NCBI RefSeq assembly: GCF_005862235.1
Contig: NZ_VCEK01000003.1
Coordinates: forward strand, 328,480 to 392,479
Reading direction: 5' to 3'
Length of the DNA: 64,000 bases
DNA from: Saccharomonospora piscinae
GTDB taxonomy: Bacteria > Actinomycetota > Actinomycetes > Mycobacteriales > Pseudonocardiaceae
The notes under the pieces were generated by a model, which was not told the DNA's origin, searched no databases, and saw only the letters and a program-made list of their open reading frames with translations. Below are positions 1-11,332 of the stretch, one piece after another (the first letter of the stretch is position 1; every line of letters starts with the position of its first letter). The translations under genes and the position numbers were made by a program.

Positions 1-99
1 CTACGGGAGCTGCGGACACGGCTACGGGAGCTGCGGACACGGCTACGGGAGCTGCGGACACGGCTACGGGAGCTGCGGACACGGCTACGGGAGCTGCGG
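1..99. repeat. tandem 21-bp repeat array (cluster 1)
   Basis: Four identical 21-bp units fill positions 1-84 and a fifth, partial one runs to 99. Read on the minus strand each is GTAGCCGTGTCCGCA followed by the spacer GCTCCC. The array runs into the 3' end of the sugar dehydrogenase gene, whose last codons and TAG stop (85-87) are repeat sequence. The same unit with other spacers occurs at 14411-14500 and 34784-34890. The left edge is cut by the window. Confidence 0.95.
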
Positions 100-1311
100 G
101 GTCACGCGGAAGACGGCGTCGTCGGTGCCGCCCGACGTGGTGACGTACAGTTCTCCGCCTGCCGAGCGGACGCCGCGCAGGCGGCCGAACCGGTCGTCGA
201 ACTCCGGAGGCAGGATCACCTCGGTCACGTCGCCGCCCGCATCGTCCAGCCGGAAGAGCAACATCTTCTGCCCCCGCAGCGCCACCACCGCCAGCGCGCC
301 ATTGAGGGATTCCCACCGCGCGCCCGACACGAACGCCGCACCCGAGGGCGCCTCCGTACTGGACGCGCCCGACGTCCACAGCGGCGGGACGGCGTCGGGG
401 AACCGCTGCAGATCGGTCATCGGGACGTCCTCGTCGTACTCGTCGGTCGAGCCGCCCCGGGACGGGTCCCACCCGTAGTTGCCGCCAGGGCGGATGCGGT
501 TCACCTCGTCGAACCCGGTGGGGCCGTGTTCCGAGGCATAGACCTGCCCGGTGCCGGGCCGGACGGCCACTCCCTGCACGTTGCGGTGGCCGTAGCTGTA
601 GACGCGCCGCTCGTCCGCGTCGCGCGAGTCGGCGAACGGGTTGTCGCCGAGGCCCTCACCCGTGCGGAGGTCGATCCGCAGCACCTTGCCTCCCAGACTG
701 CCCCGGTCCTGCGGAATGGTGGGGTCGGCCGCGGTGTCCCCGGTGCCGACCAGCAGGCTGCCGTCGGCGGCGAGGGTGGGCCTGCACCCGGAGTGGCGCC
801 CGCTCTCGTTGACCGGCAGCCCCGTCAGCAGGTTCCGCACGCGCTCGGCGCTGCGCCGGTCCTCCGACAGCCGCCAGGTCACCAGCCGCACGTCGACGGC
901 CTCGCCGTCTCGTTGGTGGTTCTGGCAGGTGGTGAACAGTCGCGACGAGGCGAAGTCGGGATGCACGACCAGCCCGAGCAGTCCGCCCTCGCCCTCGGCG
1001 TGGACGGATGACAGGTCGGCCGACACCTCCTGGACAGCGCCTCCGGTGCGGTCGGCGAGCACCAGCCTGCCCGGCCGTTCCGAGATCAACAGCGCGCCGT
1101 CGGGAAGCACTCCGACGTCCCACGGATGGGTTAGTCCTTCCGCGACGCGCTCCAGCCGCAGAGTCATCCCGTCCGGCGTCACCGTGCTGGTGGCGGGCGC
1201 ACCGGAGGCGTCGCTCTCGGTCTCCGTGCCGCAGCCCGCGAGAACCGAGGTGGACACGGTGAGCACGGTGAACAGGAGCAGGGCCTTGATCGCGGGTGCT
1301 GGCGCGCGCAT
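85..1311 (-). CDS. PQQ-dependent glucose/sorbosone dehydrogenase-like lipoprotein
   Basis: A 408-residue secreted lipoprotein of the soluble aldose-sugar dehydrogenase (GSDH/YliI-like) six-bladed beta-propeller family, expected to oxidise aldoses with PQQ outside the membrane. Residues 1-27 are a lipoprotein signal with lipobox LAGC (Cys27). Propeller signatures include [42 protein letters not shown] and GGNYGW. The ATG at 1311 was chosen because it directly precedes the signal peptide; the frame stays open 23 codons further upstream without signal-like sequence. It is divergent from mfd. Its last four residues (PQLP) are encoded by the 21-bp repeat array. The substrate cannot be read from sequence. 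Confidence 0.88.
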   Translation of the reverse strand: MRAPAPAIKALLLFTVLTVSTSVLAGCGTETESDASGAPATSTVTPDGMTLRLERVAEGLTHPWDVGVLPDGALLISERPGRLVLADRTGGAVQEVSADLSSVHAEGEGGLLGLVVHPDFASSRLFTTCQNHQRDGEAVDVRLVTWRLSEDRRSAERVRNLLTGLPVNESGRHSGCRPTLAADGSLLVGTGDTAADPTIPQDRGSLGGKVLRIDLRTGEGLGDNPFADSRDADERRVYSYGHRNVQGVAVRPGTGQVYASEHGPTGFDEVNRIRPGGNYGWDPSRGGSTDEYDEDVPMTDLQRFPDAVPPLWTSGASSTEAPSGAAFVSGARWESLNGALAVVALRGQKMLLFRLDDAGGDVTEVILPPEFDDRFGRLRGVRSAGGELYVTTSGGTDDAVFRVTPQLP

Positions 1312-1442
1312 GGGCCCCAGTGTGCCCCGGTGCAGGTTCGGTCGCCGCTCGAACCGGCCCGTACCCTGGAAGGACGACAAGCTGTCGCCAATCCACCCTC
1401 CTGGCCAGTATCCAGTTTCATGTCGAGGGGAAGTACACGTCC

Positions 1443-4400
1443 GTGACCGATTCGCCCACCAGTTCGTCCGGGTCGCTGTCCGGGCTGCTGTCCGCCGTGC
1501 TGTCCGATTCCGCTCTGCGCGGGGTCGTCGACCGGGTGGACGCGCCGCTGCTGGATCTGGACGGGCCCACCGCCACCCACCAACTCGTGGTCGCCGCCCT
1601 CGCCGCCGAGCAGGGTGCGGCGCGCCCCGTTCTCGCCGTGACGCCCACGGGCAGGCAGGCCGAGGAGCTGACCGCCGCGCTGGGCAGCCTGCTCGGCCAC
1701 GACGCGGTCGCCGACTTCCCTTCGTGGGAGACCCTGCCGCACGAGCGGCTGTCTCCCAGGGCCGACACGGTCGGCACGAGGCTGGAGGTGCTGCGGCGGC
1801 TGGCTCGGCCGGACCGTGGTGGGCTGCGGGTGGTGGTCGCCACCGTGCGCAGCCTCATCCAGCCGATGGCGCCGGGCCTGGGCGAGCTGCACCCGGTCGA
1901 GCTGCGAGTCGGGGAGGAAAGCGAGTTCGAGGGCGTGCTCGACCGGCTCGTCGAACTCGCCTACACCCGCGTGGACATGGTCGAGAAGCGCGGTGAGTTC
2001 GCCGTGCGCGGCGGCATTCTGGACGTTTTCGGTCCGACGGCGGAGCATCCCCACCGCGTGGAGTTCTGGGGCGACGAGGTGAGCGAGATCCGCGCGTTCG
2101 CCGTGGCCGACCAGCGGTCGCTGCCCGGCGAGGTCCCCGGAATCGTCGCGCCGCCGTGCCGGGAACTGCTGCTCACTGCCCAGGTCAAGGACCGGGCCGG
2201 CGAGCTGGCGCGCACACACGCCGCCGACGAGCAGCTGTCCGAGATGCTGACCAAGCTCGCGGACGGCATCCCCTGCGAGGGCATGGAGGCGCTGATCCCC
2301 GTGCTGTGCGAGGGGGAGTTGCAGCTGCTCACCGACGCGATGCCCGAGGGCACGCACGTGGTGCTGGCCGACCCCGAGAAGATGCGTGCCCGGGCGGCCG
2401 ACCTGGTGCGGACGGGGCAGGAGTTTCTGGAGGCGTCGTGGCTGACCGCCGCCGACGGCGGTAACGCGCCCATCGATCTCGGTGCGTCCGCCTATCGCGG
2501 TCTCGACGAGGTGCGTTCCCACGCCACCGCGACGGACCGGCGCTGGTGGACCTTGTCGCAGCTCACCAGCGAGGCCGACGCACTCCACGTGACGGTCGAG
2601 GCGGCACCCGCCTACCGGGGCGAGCTGGAGCGGGTGAGCACCGACCTGCGGGCCCACACGGCGACGGGTGGGGCGGCCGTCGTGGTGGTCGCGGGTGCGG
2701 GTACGGCGAAGCGGGCCGTCGAGCAGCTGTCCGGCTCGGAGGTCCCCGCGAATCTGGCCGCAGACGGACTGACCGGCGAGCTCAAACCCGGCGTCGTGAC
2801 GGTGACGTGCGGTGGGATCACCGACGGATTCGTCGTGCCCGGCAGCGCACTCGTCGTGCTCAGCGAGGCCGACATCACCGGCCGGGGCGCCGGTGCGGGG
2901 CGGGCGCGCGTGGACATCGGCACGAAGATGCCGTCGAGGCGGCGGGGCGCGGTGGACCCGATCGCGCTGCGGCCCGGCGACTACGTCGTGCACGACCAGC
3001 ACGGCATCGGCCGGTTCGTGGAGATGTCCCGGCGCACGGTCGGCGGCGCCACGCGCGAGTACCTGGTGATCGAGTACGCGCCGTCCAAACGCGGCCACCC
3101 CGGTGACCGGCTGTTCGTGCCGACTGACCAGTTCGACGAGGTGTCCCGCTACGTGGGTGGCGAGCTGCCCACGCTGAACAAGCTGGGCGGCTCGGACTGG
3201 AAGAACACCAAGGCCAAGGCGCGCAAGGCGGTCAAGGAGATCGCCGCCGAGCTGGTGCAGCTGTACGCGGCGCGCCAGGCCGCTCCGGGGCACCCGTTCG
3301 GGGCGGACTCGCCGTGGCAGCGGGAACTGGAGGACGCGTTCCCGTTCGTCGAGACCACCGACCAGCTCGCCGCGATCGACGAGGTCAAGAGCGACATGGA
3401 ACGCGGCGTGCCGATGGACCGCGTCATCTGCGGTGACGTCGGCTACGGCAAGACCGAGATCGCCGTCCGCGCCGCGTTCAAGGCGGTGCAGGACGGCAAG
3501 CAGGTCGTGGTGCTGGTGCCGACGACGCTGCTGGCGCAACAGCACCTGACGACGTTCGCCGAACGGATGCGCTCGTTCCCCGTCAACGTGAAGGGGCTGT
3601 CGCGGTTCACCGACCCGCACGAGGCCGAGCAGGTCGTGGGCGGCATCGCCGACGGCGAGGTCGACATCGTGATCGGCACCCACCGGCTGTTGCAGTCGGG
3701 GCTGCGGTACAAGGACCTCGGGCTGGTGATCGTCGACGAGGAGCAGCGGTTCGGCGTCGAGCACAAGGAGCACATCAAGGCGCTGCGGACACACGTCGAC
3801 GTGCTCACCATGTCGGCGACGCCGATTCCCCGGACGCTGGAGATGAGCATGGCGGGCATCCGGGAGATGTCGACCATCCTCACTCCGCCCGAGGACCGGC
3901 ACCCGATCCTGACCTACGTCGGGGCCTACGACGACAAGCAGGTCGCGGCGGCGATCCGCAGGGAACTGCTGCGCGACGGCCAGGTCTTCTTCGTACACAA
4001 CCGCGTGTCGTCCATTGAGAAGGCCGCGCGGCGGCTGCGGGAGCTGGTGCCGGAGGCCCGCGTGGTCACCGCGCACGGGCAGATGAACGAGCACCGGCTC
4101 GAACAGATCATCCAGGGGTTCTGGGACCGCGAGTTCGACGTGCTCGTCTGCACGACGATCGTGGAGACCGGCCTCGACATCTCCAACGCCAACACCCTGA
4201 TCGTGGAGCGCGGCGACATGCTGGGGCTGGCCCAGCTGCACCAGCTGCGCGGCCGGGTGGGCCGGGGTCGCGAGCGCGGGTACGCCTACTTCCTGTACCC
4301 GCCGGAGAAGCCGCTCACCGAGACCGCGCACGACCGGCTGGCCACCATCGCCCAGAACACCGAGCTGGGCGCGGGAATGGCCGTCGCGATGAAGGACCTG

Positions 4401-5042
4401 GAGATTCGCGGGGCGGGCAACATTCTCGGGGCCGAGCAGTCGGGGCACATCGCGGGCGTCGGGTTCGACCTCTACGTGCGGCTGGTCGGCGAGGCTGTGG
4501 ACGCCTTCCGGCGCGACGCCGGTGCCGGTGGGGTCGAGGACGAGGACACCGCGCCGACCGAGGTACGGGTGGATCTGCCGGTGGACGCGCACATCCCGCA
4601 CGACTACGTGCCGGGCGAGCGACTGCGGCTGGAGGCCTACCGCAAGATCGCCGCGGCGCCGGACGCCGACGGGCTGGCCGCCGTGCGCGACGAACTCGTC
4701 GACCGCTACGGGCGGGTGCCCGCGCCGGTGGAACGACTGCTCGCGGTGGCCGCGTTCCGGCAGGCGTGCCGGGACGCGGGGGTGACCGAGGTGTCGGTGC
4801 AGGGCAACAACATCCGGTTCGCGCCGCTGAAACTGGGCGACTCGCAGCAGGTGCGGTTGAAGCGCCTCTACCCGAAGGCCGTGTTCAAGGCGGTGACCCA
4901 CACGGTGTCCGTCCCGAAACCCACGGAGGGGCCCGCGGGAGGGCGCATCGGCGCACCGCCGCTGCGCGACGACGCCTTGCTCGACTGGTGTGCCCAGTTG
5001 ATCCGCTCGCTGACGCGCGAACCGTCGGCGGTGGGCGCGTGA
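1443..5042 (+). CDS. mfd: transcription-repair coupling factor Mfd
   Basis: A 1199-residue ATP-dependent DNA translocase that removes RNA polymerase stalled at lesions and recruits UvrA. The order is a UvrB-like N-terminal half (about 1-350), a CarD-like RNA-polymerase-interacting domain near residue 508 ([16 protein letters not shown]), Walker [10 protein letters not shown] near 664, DEEQ box near 764, [16 protein letters not shown] near 907, [10 protein letters not shown], and a C-terminal TRCF domain. GTG at 1443 is preceded by GAGGGGAAG at good spacing and gives normal family length. It leads the block SurA-like, mazG, eno, as in Rv1020 onwards. Confidence 0.97.
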   Translation: MTDSPTSSSGSLSGLLSAVLSDSALRGVVDRVDAPLLDLDGPTATHQLVVAALAAEQGAARPVLAVTPTGRQAEELTAALGSLLGHDAVADFPSWETLPHERLSPRADTVGTRLEVLRRLARPDRGGLRVVVATVRSLIQPMAPGLGELHPVELRVGEESEFEGVLDRLVELAYTRVDMVEKRGEFAVRGGILDVFGPTAEHPHRVEFWGDEVSEIRAFAVADQRSLPGEVPGIVAPPCRELLLTAQVKDRAGELARTHAADEQLSEMLTKLADGIPCEGMEALIPVLCEGELQLLTDAMPEGTHVVLADPEKMRARAADLVRTGQEFLEASWLTAADGGNAPIDLGASAYRGLDEVRSHATATDRRWWTLSQLTSEADALHVTVEAAPAYRGELERVSTDLRAHTATGGAAVVVVAGAGTAKRAVEQLSGSEVPANLAADGLTGELKPGVVTVTCGGITDGFVVPGSALVVLSEADITGRGAGAGRARVDIGTKMPSRRRGAVDPIALRPGDYVVHDQHGIGRFVEMSRRTVGGATREYLVIEYAPSKRGHPGDRLFVPTDQFDEVSRYVGGELPTLNKLGGSDWKNTKAKARKAVKEIAAELVQLYAARQAAPGHPFGADSPWQRELEDAFPFVETTDQLAAIDEVKSDMERGVPMDRVICGDVGYGKTEIAVRAAFKAVQDGKQVVVLVPTTLLAQQHLTTFAERMRSFPVNVKGLSRFTDPHEAEQVVGGIADGEVDIVIGTHRLLQSGLRYKDLGLVIVDEEQRFGVEHKEHIKALRTHVDVLTMSATPIPRTLEMSMAGIREMSTILTPPEDRHPILTYVGAYDDKQVAAAIRRELLRDGQVFFVHNRVSSIEKAARRLRELVPEARVVTAHGQMNEHRLEQIIQGFWDREFDVLVCTTIVETGLDISNANTLIVERGDMLGLAQLHQLRGRVGRGRERGYAYFLYPPEKPLTETAHDRLATIAQNTELGAGMAVAMKDLEIRGAGNILGAEQSGHIAGVGFDLYVRLVGEAVDAFRRDAGAGGVEDEDTAPTEVRVDLPVDAHIPHDYVPGERLRLEAYRKIAAAPDADGLAAVRDELVDRYGRVPAPVERLLAVAAFRQACRDAGVTEVSVQGNNIRFAPLKLGDSQQVRLKRLYPKAVFKAVTHTVSVPKPTEGPAGGRIGAPPLRDDALLDWCAQLIRSLTREPSAVGA

Positions 5043-5091
5043 CGGGCGTGGTCTTGCGGGGCGACGTGGTGGGTGTGAGAAGGTACGCGCT

Positions 5092-6057
5092 GTGATTCGG
5101 ACCATCGCCCGCCCCTCCCGTCGTCGTGCCGGACTCGCCGTGGCCCTGGCGGCCTCGTTCGCTCTCACCGCCTGCGGTTCCGGCCCGAGCACGACCAACG
5201 CCGCCGCCGTTATCGGTGACGACGTGATCGCGCTCGACGACGTCCAGGACGAGATCCAGTGGCTGCTCGACAACGCGCCCCAGGCCCAGCAGGCGCAGGA
5301 GCAACGTCGTGTCGACCAGGTGAGCAGTGAGATCCTGCGCAGCAGGGTGGTACACGAACTGCTGACCGTCGCCGAGCGCCGCGAGCGGTTGACCGTCGAC
5401 GAGACCGAGGTCGACTCGCTGATCGACGCGAGCGGGGGCGTGACCGAGGCGGCGAAGAACATCGCCGTCGAGCCGTCCCGCGTGCGCGAGGTCGCCCGCG
5501 ACCAGCTCATGCTGGAGGAGCTGGGCGCGCGGTACCAGGACCGGCTGTCGGTCCACTTCGTCGGCGCGATGATCACCGAGTCGAGCGTCGAGGCCACCGA
5601 CTCCGAGACCGCGCGGGAACTGGGCCGCAGCATCGCGGCTGACCCGCAGCGGGCACGGGAGATCGTTCGCGACGGTGGCCACCAGCTCGTCGACCAGCGG
5701 ATCAGCCTTTCCGACGCGCTCACCCAGGACCCGGAACTGGCCATCAGCGCCGTGTTCGGGGCCGAGGAGGGCACCGTGGTCGTCATCCAGCCGAGCCAGC
5801 AGCAGCCGGGCTGGCTGGTCGCGCTGGTCGAACAGCGCTCCCTGCGTTCCGGTGGCGGCGAGAACGCCGAGGGCGAGCCCGTCGATCCCCGCCTGCTGTA
5901 CTGGGTGGGGCTGCGGCAGTTGCAGCCCATCGCCGACGAACTCGGGGTGCGGTTGAACCCGCGCTACGGCGTGTGGGACGAGGCGGGCATGGCCCCCGCG
6001 CCCAGCGAGGAAGAGGTCACCGGCTACCAGTGGGAATCCCGTACGGTAGCCCCATGA
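5092..6057 (+). CDS. SurA N-terminal-like lipoprotein
   Basis: A 321-residue lipoprotein: basic N-terminus, hydrophobic segment and lipobox LTAC (Cys28). The body resembles the SurA N-terminal chaperone fold that follows mfd in many Pseudonocardiaceae and streptomycetes: a short strand segment (AAVIGDDVIALDDVQDEI), then helices with a conserved-looking R.. VV.. L stretch. I see no PPIase (parvulin) domain, so a peptidyl-prolyl isomerase activity is not supported. Start is GTG with GAGAAGG upstream. It lies 49 nt after mfd and its TGA overlaps the mazG ATG by four bases, so translation is probably coupled. Confidence 0.8.
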   Translation: MIRTIARPSRRRAGLAVALAASFALTACGSGPSTTNAAAVIGDDVIALDDVQDEIQWLLDNAPQAQQAQEQRRVDQVSSEILRSRVVHELLTVAERRERLTVDETEVDSLIDASGGVTEAAKNIAVEPSRVREVARDQLMLEELGARYQDRLSVHFVGAMITESSVEATDSETARELGRSIAADPQRAREIVRDGGHQLVDQRISLSDALTQDPELAISAVFGAEEGTVVVIQPSQQQPGWLVALVEQRSLRSGGGENAEGEPVDPRLLYWVGLRQLQPIADELGVRLNPRYGVWDEAGMAPAPSEEEVTGYQWESRTVAP

Positions 6058-7028
6058 CGTCGTATCCGGCCGAGCCGCCCGCGTCCGCGGTGGTGCTGGT
6101 GTCGGCGGCGCTGCCGGAGGTGCTTCCCGTCGCGGCGTGGCCGGTGCTGGCCTCGGCGCAGGCCGTCTACGCCGCCGACGACGTTCCCGAGGCCACGAGG
6201 GCGGCGCTGGGCGCCAAGCCCGCGCCCGGGCCGGAGGGCCTGGCACAGCAGTCCGGCGTCGTGCTGGTGGCGACGGCGGCACACGATCCGGGCGCCGAGG
6301 CGCTCGCCCGAGCGGGAGCCCAGGTCCTCGCCACGCCGGTACCGCCGTTGGTGCGCGCGGCCGAGGTGATGGACCGGCTGCGTTCCCCGGGCGGCTGCCC
6401 GTGGGACGCCGCGCAGACGCACGAGTCGTTGCTGACCTACCTCGTCGAGGAGACCTACGAACTGCTCGACGCGCTGGAGGACGGCGACCGCGCCGCCGTT
6501 CGCGAGGAGCTGGGCGACGTGCTGCTCCAGGTGCTGTTCCACGCGCGGGTGGCCGCCGAGCACGACACCGACCCGTTCGACATCGACGAGGTCGCCGACG
6601 AGCTGGTCGGCAAGCTCGTGAGCAGGCACCCGCACGTGTTCGAGGGCGGCGAGGCCGTCCATACGCCCGAACACCAGCAGCAACGCTGGGAGCAGCTCAA
6701 GCAGGCCGAGAAGCGGCGGGATTCGATGGTGGACGGCGTACCGCTCGGCCAGCCCGCCGCGGCGCTGGCGGGAAAGCTGGGGCAGCGCACCGGACGCCAC
6801 GGCGTGCCGCCGGATCTGTTCCCCGCGCCCGACGACGAGGGCGGCCGGATGTTCCGGCTCGCCGCCGTGGCCCGCAGGGCCGGCATCGATCCGGAGGGCG
6901 CGCTGCGGGCGACGGCGAAGGACTTCGCGAACCGGGTCCGAGCCGCCGAGCGCACCGCCCGGCAGCGGGGCCTCGATCCCGCCAGGCTCGATCCGGACGG
7001 CTGGCGCGCCTGCTGGCCCGGGGGCTAG
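6054..7028 (+). CDS. mazG: nucleoside triphosphate pyrophosphohydrolase MazG
   Basis: A 324-residue NTP pyrophosphohydrolase that clears (d)NTPs, including oxidised ones, to NMP and PPi. The length matches the mycobacterial form. Residues 1-105 are an actinobacterial N-terminal extension. The MazG core starts near 112 with GGCPWDAAQTHESL and carries the metal-binding EExxE (EETYEL) and EELGDVLLQV motifs. ATG at 6054 overlaps the preceding stop (ATGA). A TACGGT hexamer at 6042-6047 lies six bases before this ATG and could be an internal leaderless promoter (inference). The gene is followed by the inverted-repeat element. Confidence 0.95.
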   Translation: MTSYPAEPPASAVVLVSAALPEVLPVAAWPVLASAQAVYAADDVPEATRAALGAKPAPGPEGLAQQSGVVLVATAAHDPGAEALARAGAQVLATPVPPLVRAAEVMDRLRSPGGCPWDAAQTHESLLTYLVEETYELLDALEDGDRAAVREELGDVLLQVLFHARVAAEHDTDPFDIDEVADELVGKLVSRHPHVFEGGEAVHTPEHQQQRWEQLKQAEKRRDSMVDGVPLGQPAAALAGKLGQRTGRHGVPPDLFPAPDDEGGRMFRLAAVARRAGIDPEGALRATAKDFANRVRAAERTARQRGLDPARLDPDGWRACWPGG

Positions 7029-7257
7029 AGGCCCCTGACACATTGGGGCGCTTAAGAGCCCCTAACACATTGGCGTTCGATCAGGGAGCGGTGGCCAGGC
7101 GGTCCCCTACCGGGGTGGCGAGCGTCCCCGGCGGGGGCCCAGGCTCGCAAGGCGGAGGGGCGTCCGCGTACTGGAAGTACGTGGGCGATCCTCCAACGCC
7201 GCGAGGCGCCGCCTGGGCGTCGCGAGCCGAACAGACCAATGTGTTAGGGGCTCTAAG
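7027..7257. repeat. MITE-like nested inverted-repeat element
   Basis: The terminal arm 7055-7073 (AGAGCCCCTAACACATTGG) is repeated inverted at 7236-7254. A degenerate direct copy of the left arm (7027-7046) overlaps the mazG stop. Inside, 7154-7198 is a second palindrome around GTACTGGAAGTAC, flanked by GGAGG and CCTCC arms, and CTCGC..GGCG pairs with CGCC..GCGAG. No usable ORF is present. It fills the gap between convergent mazG and the TPR gene. From memory, similar elements are scattered in Pseudonocardiaceae genomes; that needs a search. It may fold in RNA as a bidirectional terminator. Confidence 0.8.
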
Positions 7258-7261
7258 CCCG

Positions 7262-7675
7262 TCAGTCCTCCCTCAGCGCCACTCGCGCCGCGACCTGGCC
7301 CAGTGCGTCCTGGTACTCGGGCAGTGGCCGCATGGCGGTGGCCATCCGCAACTGGGCCAGCGCCTCGGCGAATCTCCCGAGCCGTTGCAGCGTTCGGCCC
7401 AGCACGAACCGCGCGTAGTGGTCCGTGGGATCCCGTGCCACCACCCGGTTGAGCGCGTGCTCGGCGCGGTGGAGTTGCGCCGAGTGGAAGTACGCGCGTC
7501 CCGCCAGCAGTTGAACACTCGTCGCGTCGGGCTCGGAGTCGAGCAACGGCTCCAGCGCCTTGAGCGCGTCCAGCGGACGGCGTCGCACGAGGTCCTCCGC
7601 CTGGCGGAACGCCGCGTGCAGCGCGGGCCCGGACGTCTCGCCCGGCGGCTGCGGCGACCCGGTGTCCTCACCCAT
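7262..7675 (-). CDS. small tetratricopeptide-repeat protein
   Basis: A 137-residue soluble protein. Residues 20-125 read as three TPR-like helix pairs (A..ALKALEPLLDSEPDA, RAYFHSAQLHRAEHALNRVVARDPTD, GRTLQRLGRFAEALAQLRMATAM), so it is probably a protein-binding scaffold. There is no signal peptide or catalytic domain. I chose ATG at 7675 because everything upstream lacks TPR character, although no clear Shine-Dalgarno precedes it; another ATG at 7723 is possible. It faces mazG across the inverted-repeat element. Partner and role are unknown. Confidence 0.75.
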   Translation of the reverse strand: MGEDTGSPQPPGETSGPALHAAFRQAEDLVRRRPLDALKALEPLLDSEPDATSVQLLAGRAYFHSAQLHRAEHALNRVVARDPTDHYARFVLGRTLQRLGRFAEALAQLRMATAMRPLPEYQDALGQVAARVALRED

Positions 7676-7812
7676 CGCTGACTGACGGTACCCGCCTTCG
7701 GGACCGGTGCCGAGGCGCGACATATCGAAATGGTTGTGATCGGGTTGCGGCCGCTGACAACCGGACCCGGCCCTCCGATGCTCAGGTGTTGCTTTCACCC
7801 GATTGGAGTGTT

Positions 7813-8799
7813 GTGTCCCCCGACGAGTTCGATCACCCGGAACTGCGTGACCCGGAATGGGCCCGCGTCGACCGCAGGGCCGTCCGGCAGGCGCGCGGCC
7901 TGCGCCTGCGCGACACGCTGACGGGTGCCGCGCGCCGTGCGCGCAGGCCGCGGCCCCATGCGAAGGCGTGGACGGCGGCCGGGGTCGCCTGCCTGCTGGC
8001 CGCGGGCGGGATCTTCTTCATCGCCGGGCAGCGCGAACCGGAGCCGCCGGGCACCCACGCCGACGCACCGGGGCACGAGGTCGACCCAGCCAGGCCGTTC
8101 GAGAGGACGCCCGCGCAGGGCTGGGACGAGGGATCGGCCGGCATCGCCGTTCCCGAGGCCACCGCCGTGGGTGACTTTTCGGCCGAGGAGGTCGCCGACG
8201 CCTACCGGGAGGTGAGTGCCGTGCTGGTGGCGTCGCGGATCGACCGTGCCGTGCTGGAGGACGGCGACCTCGACGGGCTGCTATCGCTGCTTGCCCCCGC
8301 GACGGCCGAGTGGGCCGAAGAGCAGCTCTCGGCACCGGTCTGGCCCATCGAGCTCGCCACCAGGATCGACCCGTCGGTCTCGCTGTCGCCGGTGGGGCCC
8401 AGAACGAAGGGCACGCTGACGGCCGAACCGGGTGAGCAGCCCGGCGAGCTGCGGGTGCTCGCGAACTACACGGTCGCCTACGCGTTCGCCGGACCCGAGG
8501 ACGGCGAGGTGGAAACCCCGCTGGACATCGTGTCGGCGCTGCGTGTCGACGAGGAGTACGCCGTGCGCACGGGGCAGACCTGGTACCCGGAGGACCGCGG
8601 GGTGTCCTACGGTGGTGGCGAGTCGTTGACGTACTCGATGGCCTGCACGCCGCTCGTCGAGAAGGGCTGGCTCGCACCCCAGTACGTCGAGGCCGCGCCA
8701 CTCGGCATGCCCGACCCCACCCGGCCGCCCGAGTACTTCGATCCGGCCAACCCGATGCCCGAGGGCGACAACTGCCGCGCCGAAGGTGCGGGGGAGTGA
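7813..8799 (+). CDS. single-pass membrane protein of unknown function
   Basis: Not recognised. It is a 328-residue protein with an acidic then arginine-rich cytoplasmic N-terminus (about 1-50), one transmembrane helix around 52-72 (ACLLAAGGIFFIAG) and a long extracytoplasmic domain beginning with a Pro/Glu-rich linker. The outer domain has a VADAYREVSAVLVASRIDRAVLEDGDLDGLL helical stretch and ends with CTPLVEKG and a late Cys, so a disulfide is possible. GTG at 7813 has GGAG five bases upstream. It is divergent from the TPR gene and lies between mazG and eno, where M. tuberculosis has lpqU. Confidence 0.7.
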   Translation: MSPDEFDHPELRDPEWARVDRRAVRQARGLRLRDTLTGAARRARRPRPHAKAWTAAGVACLLAAGGIFFIAGQREPEPPGTHADAPGHEVDPARPFERTPAQGWDEGSAGIAVPEATAVGDFSAEEVADAYREVSAVLVASRIDRAVLEDGDLDGLLSLLAPATAEWAEEQLSAPVWPIELATRIDPSVSLSPVGPRTKGTLTAEPGEQPGELRVLANYTVAYAFAGPEDGEVETPLDIVSALRVDEEYAVRTGQTWYPEDRGVSYGGGESLTYSMACTPLVEKGWLAPQYVEAAPLGMPDPTRPPEYFDPANPMPEGDNCRAEGAGE

Positions 8800-8835
8800 G
8801 CGCGGGCAACCGCTGATGTGGTGAACTTGCACGTC

Positions 8836-9372
8836 ATGAGCGACGAAGTCCCGAGGTATCTCGGCATCGCGCCGTACCTGTACTACACCGACGCCACCGA
8901 GGCCGTGGAGTGGCTGACGCGGGTGTTCGGCTTCCGGGAGAAGGTGCGCTACGTCGACGCCGCAGGTGAGGTGTTCCAGGCCACGCTGCTCGCGGGAGGA
9001 TCGGAGGTCCAGGTGACCGCCGTCGACTCCACCTACTGGGAGGCCAAGGGCGTCGACGGGCCCGTCGGCCAGCTCAACGTCGTGTACGTCGACGACGTCG
9101 ACAGCCAGTACGAGCGGGTACGCGACGCGGTCGGTGAGTCGGTGGAGCTCACCACGCCGCAGGACCAGCCGTACGGCGCCCGGCTGTTCACGGTGCAGGA
9201 CGTCGGCGGGAACAGCTGGACCTTCTGGCAGCACGTCTCCGACGTCGTCGATCTGCCGGTGGGCTGGCAGGAGATCCGCGCCGACGACAACGGTGCGGTG
9301 AGCAGGACGGCCGACGGCGAGGACGGCACTGCGGCCGACGGTGAACGCTCCGCACGCGAGTCCGGGGACTGA
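8836..9372 (+). CDS. VOC-family glyoxalase/bleomycin-resistance-like protein
   Basis: A 178-residue vicinal-oxygen-chelate fold protein. Residues 7-115 form one beta-alpha-beta-beta-beta pair: PYLYYTDATEAVEWLTRVFGF, then LNVVYVDDVDSQYERVRDAV and the closing DVGGNSWTFWQHV. The tail after about 140 is acidic, Asp/Glu/Ala-rich and probably disordered. Enzymatic substrate is unknown; this branch includes glyoxalase-like and antibiotic-binding proteins. ATG at 8836 is preferred because it begins the homologous region; an in-frame GTG lies at 8818. It is followed by a strong hairpin, so it probably ends its own transcript before eno. Confidence 0.8.
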   Translation: MSDEVPRYLGIAPYLYYTDATEAVEWLTRVFGFREKVRYVDAAGEVFQATLLAGGSEVQVTAVDSTYWEAKGVDGPVGQLNVVYVDDVDSQYERVRDAVGESVELTTPQDQPYGARLFTVQDVGGNSWTFWQHVSDVVDLPVGWQEIRADDNGAVSRTADGEDGTAADGERSARESGD

Positions 9373-10812
<1,440 letters not shown>

Positions 10813-10816
10813 ACCG

Positions 10817-11332
10817 GTGGCCGAGCGGGGGAGGTCGCGAAGCAGACGCGGCGGGGGCAAGGCGGGACGCTCCGTCCCCCGCCGTCCCCGCCGTGTGCGC
10901 AGAGAGCGCCGGGTCGCCCGCCTGAGGCGGCTCGGCGCCGGCCGCGTCGCCGACGCCGCGAAGGCCCTCGGGCTGTCCACCACGCGGCGGGCCGCGCTGG
11001 TGGCGATCGTGGTGTGTGCGCTGGCGTTCACGATCGCCGTCCCGCTGCGCACCTACTTCTCGCAACGCGCCGACGTCGCCGAGCAGGAGCGCCAGCTCAC
11101 CGAGCTGGAGACCGAGGTGGACCAGCTGGAACGCCGCCGGGACCTGCTGCGTGACCCCGCCCAGGTGGAGGCCGAGGCGCGGCGCAGGCTGCGGTACGTG
11201 ATGCCGGGCGAGACGCCGTACATGGTGCAGTTTCCCGACACCGGCGCGGCGGGCGGCGAGCACGAGCGGCGACCGGCCATCGAGCCGGGTGCCTGGTACG
11301 AGAAGCTGTGGAACAGCGTGACGGAGGAGTGA
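10817..11332 (+). CDS. FtsB/DivIC-type septum formation initiator
   Basis: A 171-residue bitopic divisome protein, equivalent in position to Rv1024. It has a very Arg-rich cytoplasmic N-terminus (about 1-55), one membrane helix around 58-77 (VAIVVCALAFTIAVPL), and an extracytoplasmic heptad coiled coil about 85-115 (EQERQLTELETEVDQLERR), then the family motif LRYVMPGETPYMV. It is expected to join FtsL and FtsQ at the septum. Start GTG at 10817 lies directly after eno; the longer upstream frame overlaps enolase and is rejected. The stop overlaps the DUF501 start. Confidence 0.9.
   Translation: MAERGRSRSRRGGGKAGRSVPRRPRRVRRERRVARLRRLGAGRVADAAKALGLSTTRRAALVAIVVCALAFTIAVPLRTYFSQRADVAEQERQLTELETEVDQLERRRDLLRDPAQVEAEARRRLRYVMPGETPYMVQFPDTGAAGGEHERRPAIEPGAWYEKLWNSVTEE

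Noticed and set aside
1179-5930. A very long open frame antisense to mfd and the SurA-like gene
   Set aside because: It exists only because GC-rich codons leave few stops on the other strand. Its translation is compositionally odd, with no domains, and Mfd covers the same bases.
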